Numbered from the stretch's first letter, positions 1-9,509 are shown. The stretch: DNA of 62,391 nucleotides from Acidimicrobiales bacterium (GCA_035546775.1 DASZWD010000034.1:1-62391), one strand, 5' to 3'. Notes: generated by a model from the sequence alone, not told the origin. Numbers and translations are program-made.

Positions 1-1
1 C

Positions 2-679
2 CACGGCGACACCACCGCCACAGCCGACGCCACCGGTGCCAAGAACGGGTCGACGTTGACGTACGACCCGTTCGGGCAACAACTCGCCGGCACACCGGAC
101 AACTCGGACGGCAACTACGACTACGGCTGGCTCGGCTCCAAACAACGCGGCCTCGAACACGAAGCCGACATCAACACCATCGAAATGGGCGCCCGCCAAT
201 ACGTCCCCGGACTCGGCCGCTTCCTCGAAACCGACCCCATAGAAGGCGGCAGTGCAACTGCGTACGACTACACGAATCAGGACCCTGTTAACGGCAGCGA
301 TCTAGACGGCAACTCGGCAAAGAACCAGTTTGGGTGCGGCGTGAACTGGCCTGACGGCGATCGGCCCTATCTCCGGTCGAGTTCGGGCCGTACCCGTGTT
401 GGCCAGAAGGCCCGTTTCCACTGCCCGCACAACCCGGGGACGATGCGGCTAACCATCACCGTCTACCGAAAGAAGGGATGGTTCTGGGCCGAGAACATGG
501 GGTCGCAGAGCTACACCTTGACGGGCGGCGGCGACACGCTTCGGCCGAAGGACTTCTCCGCGAGGTGCGCTGGCGGAACCCACACCTACTGGGCGATCGT
601 CGTAGCGGAGGCCTGGTCGCCTGATGGAAAATACTCTCGCTACAGCTACATGACACCGTCAGTGCGACTGACATGTTGA
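2..679 (+). CDS. Rhs/YD-repeat protein, C-terminal end (5' truncated by window)
   Basis: The reading frame is open from the first bases, so this is the last 225 residues of a longer gene; the TTG at 56 is not a real start. About the first 95 residues match the Rhs repeat-associated core end: YDPFG, then a GRFLETDPIEGG segment, YDYTNQDPVN and DLDGN. In this family the core forms a shell and the sequence after it is a variable effector tip. The tip here (about 125 residues) has several Cys and looks beta-rich, with a WAIVVAEAW segment and a final LTC. I recognise no nuclease or deaminase motif, so toxicity is inferred from family architecture only. The next gene overlaps its stop, as cognate immunity genes do. 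Confidence 0.85.
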   Translation, partial: HGDTTATADATGAKNGSTLTYDPFGQQLAGTPDNSDGNYDYGWLGSKQRGLEHEADINTIEMGARQYVPGLGRFLETDPIEGGSATAYDYTNQDPVNGSDLDGNSAKNQFGCGVNWPDGDRPYLRSSSGRTRVGQKARFHCPHNPGTMRLTITVYRKKGWFWAENMGSQSYTLTGGGDTLRPKDFSARCAGGTHTYWAIVVAEAWSPDGKYSRYSYMTPSVRLTC

Positions 680-1122
680 GCGACAAGCAAGGAATCCGCC
701 TCGAACTCGGTGGCTCGATGATCGTAGGTGGCTCACGCCTTGCGTGGTCCGTGCTGGTTGGCTCGAAGCGCGGGGTCCCGGCTGATGAGCCACCCGACGC
801 CGATGAGATCGTCTGGGGCGCCGAAGCCTGGGACCAAGAACGTCGCTTGCAATACGTGATGCGGCTCACGGCGAAGCCGCACCTGACGGAGAGCGAGACT
901 CCGGAGGCCCCGGCGGATACTCGCGAAGGCGTACTCCTGGACGTTTCCGGCCAATCAGGAGACGTTCGGGTCCGCGTCCTCGGTATCAGCGGAACTACGA
1001 CGGCCGGGGGTGAGTATGACGACAGCTCTACCCCGACGATTCCAGGCCACGATCTGATCTTCTCGCTTGAGACCGGCAACCAGTGGCTCGGCCTCTTCGC
1101 TCCTTTTCCCACCGAGCGATAA
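673..1122 (+). CDS. putative immunity protein for the Rhs tip (149 aa)
   Basis: An ATG at 673 overlaps the last 7 bases of the rhs gene, indicating translational coupling. The product is a soluble acidic protein with no signal peptide or membrane span and no family that I recognise. Position is the main argument: in Rhs and other polymorphic toxin loci the small gene directly after the variable tip normally encodes immunity. The real start could also be the ATG at 718. The base composition is lower in GC than the metabolic genes nearby, typical of exchanged cassettes. The immunity role is inference. Confidence 0.6.
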   Translation: MLSDKQGIRLELGGSMIVGGSRLAWSVLVGSKRGVPADEPPDADEIVWGAEAWDQERRLQYVMRLTAKPHLTESETPEAPADTREGVLLDVSGQSGDVRVRVLGISGTTTAGGEYDDSSTPTIPGHDLIFSLETGNQWLGLFAPFPTER

Positions 1123-1133
1123 GCCGAACGGCG

Positions 1134-1664
1134 ATGACTTGTTTGCTTGTTGTCGATCCCGTAGAAGGCGGCTCAGCCAACAACTACGACTACGTCAACG
1201 CCGACCCGATTAACGCGTTCGACGTCGCTGGCACGTGCGGAACATTTGGCAGTCCATTCAAGGGGTGCGGCAAAGGGCATCCGCGCCACAGAGGTTTCCT
1301 CGGAGGCATCTTCGGGAAAGCGTTCGGCGGGCTTGGGTTCCAGGGCAACTTCTGCGCTGGATACGGAGTGGCGTGGTGCGGCGCCGCCGGAGGGAGTGTC
1401 CACGACCAGTATTACGCCGCACAAGGATCCGGACATGGGTTCGGCTGGAGCGGGCCCAGTGCAGGAATAACGTGGCAAAGCGGAAAGTCGTCGAGCTCCG
1501 GGAACTGTCACTCCGCAGGCGTAGCGCTGATCAGTTTTTCGTCCTGTTACGGCGGACATCGCGTGTACGGCGTCTTCATTGGATTCGGGACAGGCGGCTA
1601 CTTCCACACCCGGTATAGATCCAAGTCGACAACCCCGACTCGGACGGGGCCTAGCGGATGGTGA
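1134..1664 (+). CDS. orphan Rhs tip: core-end fragment fused to a Gly/Cys-rich C-terminal domain
   Basis: The frame contains a second copy of the Rhs core end, VDPVEGGSANNYDYVNADPIN, equivalent to residues 78-102 of the first gene's visible part, but without the rest of the core. It is followed by about 140 residues rich in Gly, Ser, Phe and Cys (for example GGIFGKAFGGLGF). Such displaced tips are known downstream of rhs genes and serve as alternative cassettes after recombination. The start is uncertain: the ATG at 1134 gives 176 aa and a GTG at 1083 gives 193 aa, and neither has a good ribosome-binding site, so it may be silent until recombined. The stop overlaps the next gene's ATG. Confidence 0.6.
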   Translation: MTCLLVVDPVEGGSANNYDYVNADPINAFDVAGTCGTFGSPFKGCGKGHPRHRGFLGGIFGKAFGGLGFQGNFCAGYGVAWCGAAGGSVHDQYYAAQGSGHGFGWSGPSAGITWQSGKSSSSGNCHSAGVALISFSSCYGGHRVYGVFIGFGTGGYFHTRYRSKSTTPTRTGPSGW

Positions 1665-1915
1665 TCGCCCAAACGGCGGCCCATGCGTCATTCGCCTTCG
1701 GCGCAACGATGGTGGGAATCGCCGTCGTTCTGGTTGGTCTTGGAAACATGGCAGGACGGCGCGTCGCGAAGGCAGTGTGGGGCCCGCTCGGGTCGGAGAG
1801 AGCAATTTGGTTTCGGGCGGGTTTGTTCTTCTTGCCGTATTGGTTAGCGCTCGCCATCACGGCGCTCGGAGTGACCATCATTGTGATCGGCGCAGCCTCA
1901 GCTTCACTGGCCTGA
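1658..1915 (+). CDS. small two-helix membrane protein, candidate immunity for the orphan tip (85 aa)
   Basis: The ATG at 1658 overlaps the TGA of the orphan Rhs tip by 7 bases. The product has two clear hydrophobic stretches (about residues 10-30, GIAVVLVGLG; and 55-84, ending IVIGAASASLA) joined by a basic loop with GRRVAKAVW. A membrane immunity protein would fit a toxin acting on membranes, and the orphan tip is unusually Gly-rich and hydrophobic. That match is my inference; no family is recognised. Confidence 0.55.
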   Translation: MVIAQTAAHASFAFGATMVGIAVVLVGLGNMAGRRVAKAVWGPLGSERAIWFRAGLFFLPYWLALAITALGVTIIVIGAASASLA

Positions 1916-2178
1916 GCGATGTCCTGCTTTTGGGTGTGGACGGCCCGTGTTCGGCGGTCTGGCTCGCGCTCGCTGTGTATGGCGGGCGCGTCGTATCGCG
2001 GACCGCGATCGGAAGCCGCTGGAGCAACCGCACACGCTTCGTACTCATCAACACGCGTGCGGTGAGTGCGGTTGGGCTTCGCGTTGGCCTGAAGACCGCA
2101 TACCTGAACCGGGGCGGTTGGCGAGACCACCTACTGGACGGATTCGCATGATGCTTCGTCGCAGGTCACAGCACCTGA
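1916..2178 (+). other. region without a supportable gene
   Basis: Between the small membrane protein and the propeller remnant several frames stay open for 60-90 codons, but they lack plausible starts, domains or consistent composition. The stretch probably contains decayed coding sequence from the rhs accessory region. I see no repeats or RNA genes in it. Confidence 0.4.
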
Positions 2179-2463
2179 TCCGCCGTACCCTCACCCGACG
2201 GAGCGCACGCCGCTCTCGTTGAGATGGGGCACACCGGACCGGTTCGCCTGTACGTGCTCGAGCTTGCGAGCCATCGCCTGTCACTGGTCGCGGAGTGTGA
2301 AAACTCGCCGCATGTGCTCTGGTCACGCGACGGCAAAACTCTAATCGTCACGGCCGAAAACGAAGCTGGCGAGTACGTGCTCCAGATAGGGAACGCGGAC
2401 GACGCCTGGCGACTGCGTGAGGTCATCCGCGGCGACCTTCCGCTACCGCTGCTCGAGATCTAG
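2179..2463 (+). pseudogene. C-terminal remnant of a beta-propeller (TolB/WD40-like) protein
   Basis: From 2179 the frame reads PSPDGAHAALVEM, then LYVLEL, then PHVLWSRDGKTLIVTAE, the alternating pattern of propeller blades (S-x-DG-x-x-L/I-x-V). An in-frame TGA sits at 2176-2178, so the rest of the protein is missing or shifted into another frame. An ATG at 2224 could start a 79-residue product, but the blade pattern begins before it. It is best read as a truncated relic between the rhs cassettes and the core metabolic genes. Confidence 0.45.
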
Positions 2464-2628
2464 CGAGCGAACCGGGATCTGCCGCACCGTGAGTCATCCG
2501 GCCTCAACGGCAGAACCACACGTCCTCGCTGTTGGCAGCCAGTCGGATCGTCCAGGAGAACTTCGTTCCAAGACTCGCCGGTGCGCCCTGAAGAGCGTCC
2601 CGCGGACGCTCGTCGGGCCGCCCCAGCT

Positions 2629-2678
2629 GACTTTCTGACATCTACGCGCGCCCGGGCGTACGCAGATGTCAGAAAGTC
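2629..2678. terminator. bidirectional hairpin terminator
   Basis: A perfect 15-bp inverted repeat (GACTTTCTGACATCT at 2629-2643 and its complement at 2664-2678) encloses a 20-base GC-rich, partly palindromic loop. It lies between the 3' ends of the propeller remnant (+) and the acyl-CoA dehydrogenase gene (-), where a two-way transcription stop is expected. There is no long T-tract. Confidence 0.6.
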
Positions 2679-2692
2679 GGGGGTGGGGGGCG

Positions 2693-3961
2693 TTACTCGC
2701 TGACGCCTTTGGGGGCGCGCTGTTTCATGAAGCCGAACATGTAGCCGGCGACGCGGCGCATCTGGATTTCTTCGGCGCCTTCGGTGATGCGGTAGCGGCG
2801 GTGGTGGCGGTAGATGTGCTCGAAGGGCATGTGGCGTGAGTAGCCGAGGCCGCCGTAGGTCTGCATGGCGCGGTCGGCCGCGTCGCAGCACAGGCGGTTG
2901 GCGAAGTAGTTGCACATCGACACCTGCTCGGACTGGGAGAACGCGCCGTACTTGTCCATCTTCCACGCCGTCTCGCGGATGAGCGAGCGCAGCATGGTCG
3001 CCTGGGTGTTCAGCTCGACGAGGGGGAACTGCACGCCCTGGTTGTGCGAGAGCGGCTTGCCGAAGGGCTTGCGCTCGTTCGCGTAGTTGACGGCCATGTC
3101 GATGCAGTACTGCGCAGCACCGAGCGACGACGCCGCCTGGCGGATGCGGTTCTCGTTGAAGAACAGCTGGGTGACGCCGAGGCCGCGGCCCTCGCCGCCG
3201 AAGATCGCCGAGTGCGGCACCCGCACGTCGGTGAGCCGGATGTGGCCGTGATCGGTGGGCATGTTGAAGGTCCACAGGTACTCGAGGACTTCGAAGCCGG
3301 GGGCGTTGGTCGGCACGAGGAAGGCGGTGATGCCCTCGCCGTCGCCGGGCTGGCCCGACGTGCGCGCCATGATCATGTCGTACTGGGCGCGGTGGATCCC
3401 GGTGTTCCACGTCTTCTCGCCGTTGATGATCCACTCGTCGCCGTCGCGCACGGCGGTGGTCTCCATCCACGTGGCGTCGGAGCCGTGGTTGGGCTCGGTG
3501 ATGCCGAAGGCGAAGCCGCCGGTCCCCTCGAGCAGCTTGGGCACCCACTCGGCCTTCTGCTCGTCGGTGCCGTGCTCGAGCATCAACAGCAGCCCGACGT
3601 TGTTGCCCACGATCGAGTTCTCGTTCTGGAGGTCGTTGTGCAGGCCGAGGCCTTTGTGGGCCAGGTGCTCGCGGATCACGGCCATGCCGAGGTTGGTACC
3701 GTCCTTGCCGCCGTATTCCTTGGGGAAGGCGTAGCGGTAGTGGCCGGCTTCATCCGCGAGGTTGCGCATCTGGTGCAGCAGGGCCTCCCATTCCTCGTTG
3801 GGCAGGCCGCCGCGATCCCAGTCGGTGCGGGCGTCCTCGCGCCGGTGATCGAAGAAGCGGATGTTGTCGTCCTTGTTCTCGAGCGGCTTGATGACCGTCT
3901 CGATAAAGTCGTCGAGTTCGGCGAGGTAGTCGACGAGATCCTGCGGCAGATCGAAGTCCAT
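2693..3961 (-). CDS. acyl-CoA dehydrogenase
   Basis: A 422-residue FAD-dependent acyl-CoA dehydrogenase that would make the alpha-beta double bond of an acyl-CoA, passing electrons to electron-transfer flavoprotein. Visible signatures are the FAD/substrate segment [11 protein letters not shown] (about residue 165), the NGEKTWNTG strand, and the C-terminal [17 protein letters not shown] plus ITEGAEEIQ segment, where the catalytic Glu of many family members sits. The start is placed at the ATG at 3961 (MDFDLPQDL); an upstream ATG at 4003 would add 14 unconserved residues. It is transcribed alone, divergent from the glycine-rich gene. Substrate unknown. Confidence 0.93.
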   Translation of the reverse strand: MDFDLPQDLVDYLAELDDFIETVIKPLENKDDNIRFFDHRREDARTDWDRGGLPNEEWEALLHQMRNLADEAGHYRYAFPKEYGGKDGTNLGMAVIREHLAHKGLGLHNDLQNENSIVGNNVGLLLMLEHGTDEQKAEWVPKLLEGTGGFAFGITEPNHGSDATWMETTAVRDGDEWIINGEKTWNTGIHRAQYDMIMARTSGQPGDGEGITAFLVPTNAPGFEVLEYLWTFNMPTDHGHIRLTDVRVPHSAIFGGEGRGLGVTQLFFNENRIRQAASSLGAAQYCIDMAVNYANERKPFGKPLSHNQGVQFPLVELNTQATMLRSLIRETAWKMDKYGAFSQSEQVSMCNYFANRLCCDAADRAMQTYGGLGYSRHMPFEHIYRHHRRYRITEGAEEIQMRRVAGYMFGFMKQRAPKGVSE

Positions 3962-3969
3962 GCCTGCGG

Positions 3970-3975
3970 ACTGTA
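3970..3975 (-). promoter_or_regulatory. -10 box TACAGT, leaderless start of the acyl-CoA dehydrogenase gene
   Basis: On the minus strand TACAGT lies 8 bases before the ATG at 3961, so transcription would begin at or next to the start codon. No ribosome-binding site precedes the ATG. The same geometry recurs at about a dozen genes in the window. Confidence 0.55.
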
Positions 3976-4035
3976 GGGAACCCAAAGTGGGTAGTGCGCC
4001 CACGCTGGGTGCGGGGCGGATCCTTAGGAGGAGCG

Positions 4036-5349
4036 ATGCTCAAGAAACCACTGGTCTTCGGTGGCGTGGTCCTCGGCAGTCTCGCGGTGATGCCCGGTTT
4101 GGCGTTCGGACTCCCCCTCGTCGGCTTCGGCGGGACTCCGGGGTCCAACGGCGGCGTCGGGGGTTCGGGCGGCGACGCCATCGTGCTTCCGTCGGCGGTC
4201 AACGTCGGCGGCAACGGCGGGCCCGGCGGTGCGGGCGGCAGCGGTGGGCCGGGCCAGTGGGCCTGGATCGCGGCGGGCGACGGCGGACTCGGCGGTCAGG
4301 CTGGCAACGGCGGCCCCGGCGGCGAGGCTCGTGCCTTCATCGGCAACCACACCGTCGGCAGTCCGGCCGCGGTCGGCGGCAACGGCGGTGACGGTCGCAC
4401 CGGCGGTAACGGCGGCCTCGGCGGCAGCGCCCTGCTCTTCGCCGGCGACGGCGGGGCCGGCGGGCGCGGCGGACGCGGCGGGGCCGGCGGTGACGCCACG
4501 GCGCGCGTCGGCAACTTCAGCACAGGCTCGGCGAGCGCGGTCGGCGGCAACGGCGGCAACGGCGCGCTCGGCGGCCTCGGCGCCCTCGGCGGCAACGCCC
4601 TGTTGCGTGGCGGCGACGGCGGCGGCGGTGGAAACGGTGGCGCCGGTGGCGCCGGCGGCGCGGCGCTCGCCACGGTCGGCGACACCAGCACCGGCTCGCC
4701 GGACGCGGTGGGTGGCAACGCCGGCAACGGCGGCGCGGGCAACGACGGCGCCGCCGGCGGCTTCGGCCTCTTCGGTGGCAACGGCGGCAACGGCGGACGC
4801 GGCGGGGCCGGCGGCGACGGTGGCGACGCCCGCGGCGTCGTCGGCGTCGGCAGCACCGGCGATCCGATCGCGGTCGCCGGCAACGGTGGCAATGGCGGCG
4901 CCGGTGGCAACGGTGGCGCCGGCGGTGCCGGCTTCCTCCTCGGCGGCGACGGCGGCAACGGCGGCAATGGCGGCCGGCGCGGCGTCGGCGGCGACGCCAC
5001 CGCGCACATCGGTGCCGGCAGCACCGGCACGCCCACGCTGGTTGACGGCACCAACGGCACGCGGGGTGACGGCGGCGACGGCGGCAACGGGGCCAACGGC
5101 TTCCTCGTCGGCGGCAACGGTGGCAACGGCGGCAACGGCGCGACCGGTGGCGACGGCGGCAACGGCGGCAGCGGCCTGCTCGTCGGCGGCACCGGCGGTC
5201 ACGGAGGCAACGGCACCAACGGACCGAACGGCACCGACGGCAGCGACGGCTCCGGACTGCTGAACACCGTTGACGCCACGTTCGGCACCAACACCGTGGC
5301 GCCCGTCAGCACGGCGTTTCACTCCGTGAGCGACAGCCTCGGTTTTTAG
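4036..5349 (+). CDS. secreted glycine-rich repeat protein (PE_PGRS-like composition)
   Basis: The 437-residue product starts with a signal-peptide-like segment ([20 protein letters not shown]), then runs of GGxGGx and GGNGG with little else. A strong AGGAGGAG ribosome-binding site (4026-4033) selects the ATG at 4036. Within the Gly-rich part a 56-residue unit repeats, anchored by short non-Gly segments such as [14 protein letters not shown]. The last 30 residues (NTVDATFG to SLGF) are not repetitive. The composition resembles mycobacterial PGRS domains but no PE domain is present. It probably forms an extracellular or surface polyglycine-type or beta-roll structure; function unknown. Confidence 0.85.
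   Translation: MLKKPLVFGGVVLGSLAVMPGLAFGLPLVGFGGTPGSNGGVGGSGGDAIVLPSAVNVGGNGGPGGAGGSGGPGQWAWIAAGDGGLGGQAGNGGPGGEARAFIGNHTVGSPAAVGGNGGDGRTGGNGGLGGSALLFAGDGGAGGRGGRGGAGGDATARVGNFSTGSASAVGGNGGNGALGGLGALGGNALLRGGDGGGGGNGGAGGAGGAALATVGDTSTGSPDAVGGNAGNGGAGNDGAAGGFGLFGGNGGNGGRGGAGGDGGDARGVVGVGSTGDPIAVAGNGGNGGAGGNGGAGGAGFLLGGDGGNGGNGGRRGVGGDATAHIGAGSTGTPTLVDGTNGTRGDGGDGGNGANGFLVGGNGGNGGNGATGGDGGNGGSGLLVGGTGGHGGNGTNGPNGTDGSDGSGLLNTVDATFGTNTVAPVSTAFHSVSDSLGF
4333..5169 (+). repeat. five 168-bp coding repeats in the glycine-rich gene
   Basis: Units begin near 4333, 4501, 4669, 4834 and 5002. Spacings are 168, 168, 165 and 168 bases, i.e. 56 codons with one 55. Each starts with a variant of [A/G]-x-[V/I]-G-x-x-S/T-x-G-[S/D/T], then VGGNGGNGG and a long Gly tract ending GGDA. 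The fifth unit is diverged. Confidence 0.8.
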
Positions 5350-6101
5350 AAGGCCAGTAGGCGGTACGCCGTAAAGGCGATACCGAACACGATCAGGAAG
5401 ACGCCGAAGATGCGGCGTTGCACGCCGGCGCCGAATCCCGACGAGTAGTGACCACCGATCACGCTCGTCGGGATCACGCCGGCGGCGAACCAGGCGGCGA
5501 CCGACCAGTCCACGTGGCCGAGGGCGGTGTGGGTGATCAGCGTCGGGATCGACAGCACCGCCACCACGATGAGCGAGGTGCCGACGGCCTGGCGCATGCG
5601 CAGCCCGAACACCAACAGATAGAGGGGCATCAGCAGGAAGCCGCCGCCGTTGGCCAGCAGTCCCGTCATGAAGCCGACGCCGGCGGTGGCGGCGACGAGC
5701 AGCGGGCGGTTCTGGCGCCGGGCGGTGCCGACCTCGCGGGCGGCGTCGGTGATCGGCATGATCACCCGCACCCCGACCACCACGAGCATGACGCCCGAGA
5801 GCACGAGCAGCCCGTCGCCCCCCACGACCTTGGAGGCCAGAGCGCCGAGGACCGTCGCCGGCACCGCGCCGAGCAGCGACCAGGCGGCGGCTTTGGGCCG
5901 CGCCTCGCCGGATTTGAGGTAGGGGCGCACGGCCAGCAGGGCGCCGGGGATGGTCGCCGGCAGCGGGCTGGCGACCGCCGCGAGCGCCCGCACACCAGCC
6001 AGCGACAGCGCCGGGGTGGCGACGGAGGATCCGCCCACACCGAACAGTCCGATCAAAACGCCGATCGCCGCGCCTACGGCGACGACGACGGCGACGTGCA
6101 C
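5346..6101 (-). CDS. TauE/SafE family membrane transporter
   Basis: A 251-residue polytopic membrane protein with about eight hydrophobic segments. It shows the two family half-motifs: [15 protein letters not shown] near the N terminus and [19 protein letters not shown] in the middle. The family exports or imports sulfite, sulfoacetate or related small anions; the substrate here cannot be deduced. The start is a GTG at 6101, only 17 bases from the divergent aldehyde dehydrogenase ATG. Its 3' end overlaps the glycine-rich gene's stop by 4 bases, so the two are convergent. Confidence 0.88.
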   Translation of the reverse strand: MHVAVVVAVGAAIGVLIGLFGVGGSSVATPALSLAGVRALAAVASPLPATIPGALLAVRPYLKSGEARPKAAAWSLLGAVPATVLGALASKVVGGDGLLVLSGVMLVVVGVRVIMPITDAAREVGTARRQNRPLLVAATAGVGFMTGLLANGGGFLLMPLYLLVFGLRMRQAVGTSLIVVAVLSIPTLITHTALGHVDWSVAAWFAAGVIPTSVIGGHYSSGFGAGVQRRIFGVFLIVFGIAFTAYRLLAF

Positions 6102-6118
6102 CAGGTAAAACTAGATGC
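6102..6118. promoter_or_regulatory. 17-bp divergent promoter with overlapping -10 boxes
   Basis: On the minus strand TAGTTT (6108-6113) lies 6 bases before the GTG at 6101. On the plus strand TAAAAC (6106-6111) lies 7 bases before the ATG at 6119. The two boxes overlap and leave no room for leaders or Shine-Dalgarno sites. Confidence 0.5.
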
Positions 6119-7525
<1,407 letters not shown>

Positions 7526-7531
7526 CGGTCC

Positions 7532-8410
7532 GTGTGGACTGAGAAGAACATCCCGGCGCTTGACGGCAAGACCGCCGTCATCACCGGGGCGAACTCCGGC
7601 CTCGGCTTGGCCGCGGCCACCGTGCTCGCCGCCCACGGCGCGCGGGTGATCATGGCGTGCCGGAACGCGGCGAAAGCCGCGTCGGCCGCCGAGCACGTCC
7701 GTCAGACGGCGACCGGTCCAGTCGAGGTGATCTCGCTGGACCTCGCCAGTCTGGCGTCGGTGGAGTCGTGCGCCGCCGCGTTGTTGCGCGACGAGCAGTC
7801 GCTCGACCTGCTGCTGAACAACGCCGGGCTGATGGCCATCGACGAGGCCCGCACCGAGGACGGCTTCGAGATGCAGTTGGGCGTCAACCACCTCGGGCAC
7901 TTCGCGTTGACGGCCAAGCTGTACCCGCTGCTCGCGGCGACGCCGGGTTCTCGCATCGTGAACCATTCGTCGTTCGGGCACCGACCGGGACGCATGCACT
8001 TCGACGACTTGATGTTCGAGCGGCGCCGCTACGCCCGCTGGCCGGCGTACTTCCAGTCGAAGCTGGCCAACCTGCTGTTCACCCTCGAGCTGCACCGCCG
8101 CGGCGCCAAGGCGTTGACGGCGCATCCGGGGGCGACGCGCACCGACCTCGGCCACGAGGGCACGGGCGTCACCAACTTCTTCCTGAAGCCGGTGCAGTAC
8201 CTCGAGCAGCCGGCGTCGCTGGGGTGCCTGCCGCTGGTGCGCGCCGCCGTCGACCCGGCGGCGCGCAGCGGCGAGTTCTACGGCCCGATGTTCATGTACG
8301 CCGGGCCGCCGCGGCGCGAGACGCCGTCGCGCCGGGCGCGCAACGCGGCCGACGCGCAGACGCTGTGGGCCAAGTCAGAGGAACTGACCGGCGTGACGTT
8401 TCCGCTTTAG
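7532..8410 (+). CDS. short-chain dehydrogenase/reductase, retinol-dehydrogenase-like
   Basis: A 292-residue classical SDR with TGANSGLG for NAD(P) binding (about residue 19), NNAGLM (about 95), a catalytic Ser in VNHSSFGH and YFQSK as the YxxxK pair. The HPGATRTDLG segment after it is typical of the retinol dehydrogenase/protochlorophyllide reductase-like subgroup. It starts with GTG at 7532, just after the ALDH stop. The last 4 bases overlap the convergent FKBP gene. Substrate unknown. Confidence 0.92.
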   Translation: MWTEKNIPALDGKTAVITGANSGLGLAAATVLAAHGARVIMACRNAAKAASAAEHVRQTATGPVEVISLDLASLASVESCAAALLRDEQSLDLLLNNAGLMAIDEARTEDGFEMQLGVNHLGHFALTAKLYPLLAATPGSRIVNHSSFGHRPGRMHFDDLMFERRRYARWPAYFQSKLANLLFTLELHRRGAKALTAHPGATRTDLGHEGTGVTNFFLKPVQYLEQPASLGCLPLVRAAVDPAARSGEFYGPMFMYAGPPRRETPSRRARNAADAQTLWAKSEELTGVTFPL

Positions 8411-8775
8411 CGGCGCACCCACACCAGGTCGACGACGAACACCAGGGTCTCGTTCGGGCCGATGACACCGCCGGCGCCCTGACGGCCGTAAGCGAGGTCG
8501 GGCGGGATGGTGAGGCGGCGGCGCCCGCCGACTTTCATGCCGGCGACGCCGCGGTCCCAGCCGGAGATGACCTGGCCGGCGCCGAGGCGGAACTCGAAGG
8601 TCTCGTCGCGATCCCAGGACGCGTCGAACTGCTTGCCGTTCGAGTACGAGACGCCGACGTAGTGGACCTCGACGAAATCGCCGGGCTGGGCTTCGTCGCC
8701 GTCGCCTTCGGCGAGGTCTTCGATCAGCAGATCGGCGGGCGCGGGCGAGTCGGGGATCGAGACCTCGGGCTTCAT
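8407..8775 (-). CDS. FKBP-type peptidyl-prolyl cis-trans isomerase
   Basis: A 122-residue single FKBP domain catalysing proline isomerisation. Family signatures are VEVHYVGVSYSNGKQFDASW, GAGQVISGWDRGVAGMKVGGRRRLTIPP, LAYG and the final VFVVDL strand. No signal peptide is visible, so it is probably cytoplasmic. The ATG at 8775 has a TAACGT box 8 bases upstream and no ribosome-binding site. Confidence 0.95.
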   Translation of the reverse strand: MKPEVSIPDSPAPADLLIEDLAEGDGDEAQPGDFVEVHYVGVSYSNGKQFDASWDRDETFEFRLGAGQVISGWDRGVAGMKVGGRRRLTIPPDLAYGRQGAGGVIGPNETLVFVVDLVWVRR

Positions 8776-8795
8776 ACCGGCTTACGTTAGGAGAC
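8776..8795. promoter_or_regulatory. 20-bp divergent leaderless promoter with shared palindromic -10
   Basis: The central CTTACGTTAG contains TAACGT (8784-8789) for the minus strand, 8 bases before the ATG at 8775. It also contains TACGTT (8783-8788) for the plus strand, 7 bases before the ATG at 8796. One near-palindrome thus serves both genes. The plus gene also has AGGAG just before its ATG. Confidence 0.6.
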
Positions 8796-9509
8796 ATGCG
8801 CCGGGCGACCGTGGCCGTGTTGGTGGTTCTCATGCTGGCGTTGGGGGCGTGTTCGTCGTCGTCCTCGTCGAGCAACGGGACGTCGTCGAACGGTGGGTCG
8901 TCGTCGAACGGGTCATCGAACAACAACGGGTCGTCGAACAACAACGGGTCGTCGAACAACGACGGGTCGTCGAACGGCGGGTCGTCGAACGGCGGGTCGT
9001 CGAACGGGGGCTCGTCGGGCGGCAGCGCCACGACGGCGCCGGGCACGCAGTCGCCCGGGACGGTGCCGTCGTCGCCCAACGTGTCGGTGCCGGCGGCGCC
9101 GAGCGGGTTCACCCTCCCCCAGCCCGACGCCAATGGCAACGTACGGGTGCCGGCGCAACCGCCCAAGGAGGTGCGCGACGAGTCGCCGCGCACGCGCCTG
9201 CGTCACTTGCCGCCGATCCCGCGGTCGTGTCTCGACGACGACCTGACGCTGCTCGACGCGTTCGCGCCGTACGTGTCGGTGCCGCTGCGCTTCACGTACT
9301 GCTTGCTCTACATCGGCACGGTGGCGCGGTTGCCGTCGGAGATCAACATACGGGTGACGACGCCGTCATTCGACGGGCCCAGCATCCAAGTCGGCTTGCT
9401 GGCGCCGAGCCACACGCAGCGGGCGACGGCCACGATCGGACTGATCGTGTTGTTGATCGCGCTGGCGGTGCTGGCGGGCTACCTGTGGGGTCGGCGTGCT
9501 CGCACGTAA
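8796..9509 (+). CDS. lipoprotein with Ser/Asn/Gly-rich stalk and C-terminal membrane helix
   Basis: A 237-residue protein beginning with a lipoprotein signal, MRRATVAVLVVLMLALGAC, whose LGAC lipobox predicts lipid attachment to Cys19. Residues about 20-75 are a low-complexity SSNGGSSNNNG stalk. A compact domain with two Cys (PRSCLDDD and FTYCLLY) follows. The C terminus has a hydrophobic helix (IGLIVLLIALAVLAGYLW) and a basic tail. A protein anchored at both ends is unusual and would form a loop on the outer face. I recognise no function. The next gene starts inside its 3' end. Confidence 0.8.
   Translation: MRRATVAVLVVLMLALGACSSSSSSSNGTSSNGGSSSNGSSNNNGSSNNNGSSNNDGSSNGGSSNGGSSNGGSSGGSATTAPGTQSPGTVPSSPNVSVPAAPSGFTLPQPDANGNVRVPAQPPKEVRDESPRTRLRHLPPIPRSCLDDDLTLLDAFAPYVSVPLRFTYCLLYIGTVARLPSEINIRVTTPSFDGPSIQVGLLAPSHTQRATATIGLIVLLIALAVLAGYLWGRRART
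8880..9022 (+). repeat. short tandem repeats coding the Ser/Asn/Gly stalk
   Basis: Variants of GGGTCGTCGAACGGC and GGGTCGTCGAACAACAAC are repeated back to back about nine times. Such microsatellite-like units readily change copy number, so stalk length may vary between strains. Confidence 0.75.

Noticed and set aside
239-1230. The two Rhs core-end copies as a recent tandem duplication
   Set aside because: The copies differ at many bases and their flanks are unrelated, so cassette acquisition fits better.
1579-2151. 190-codon plus frame across the membrane-protein gene
   Set aside because: Its first half is the shadow of the orphan tip and the small membrane protein; no start or domain supports the rest.
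4333-5169. Regular 168-base periodicity considered as a CRISPR or satellite array
   Set aside because: The units keep the reading frame and code for Gly-rich repeats; there are no unique spacers.
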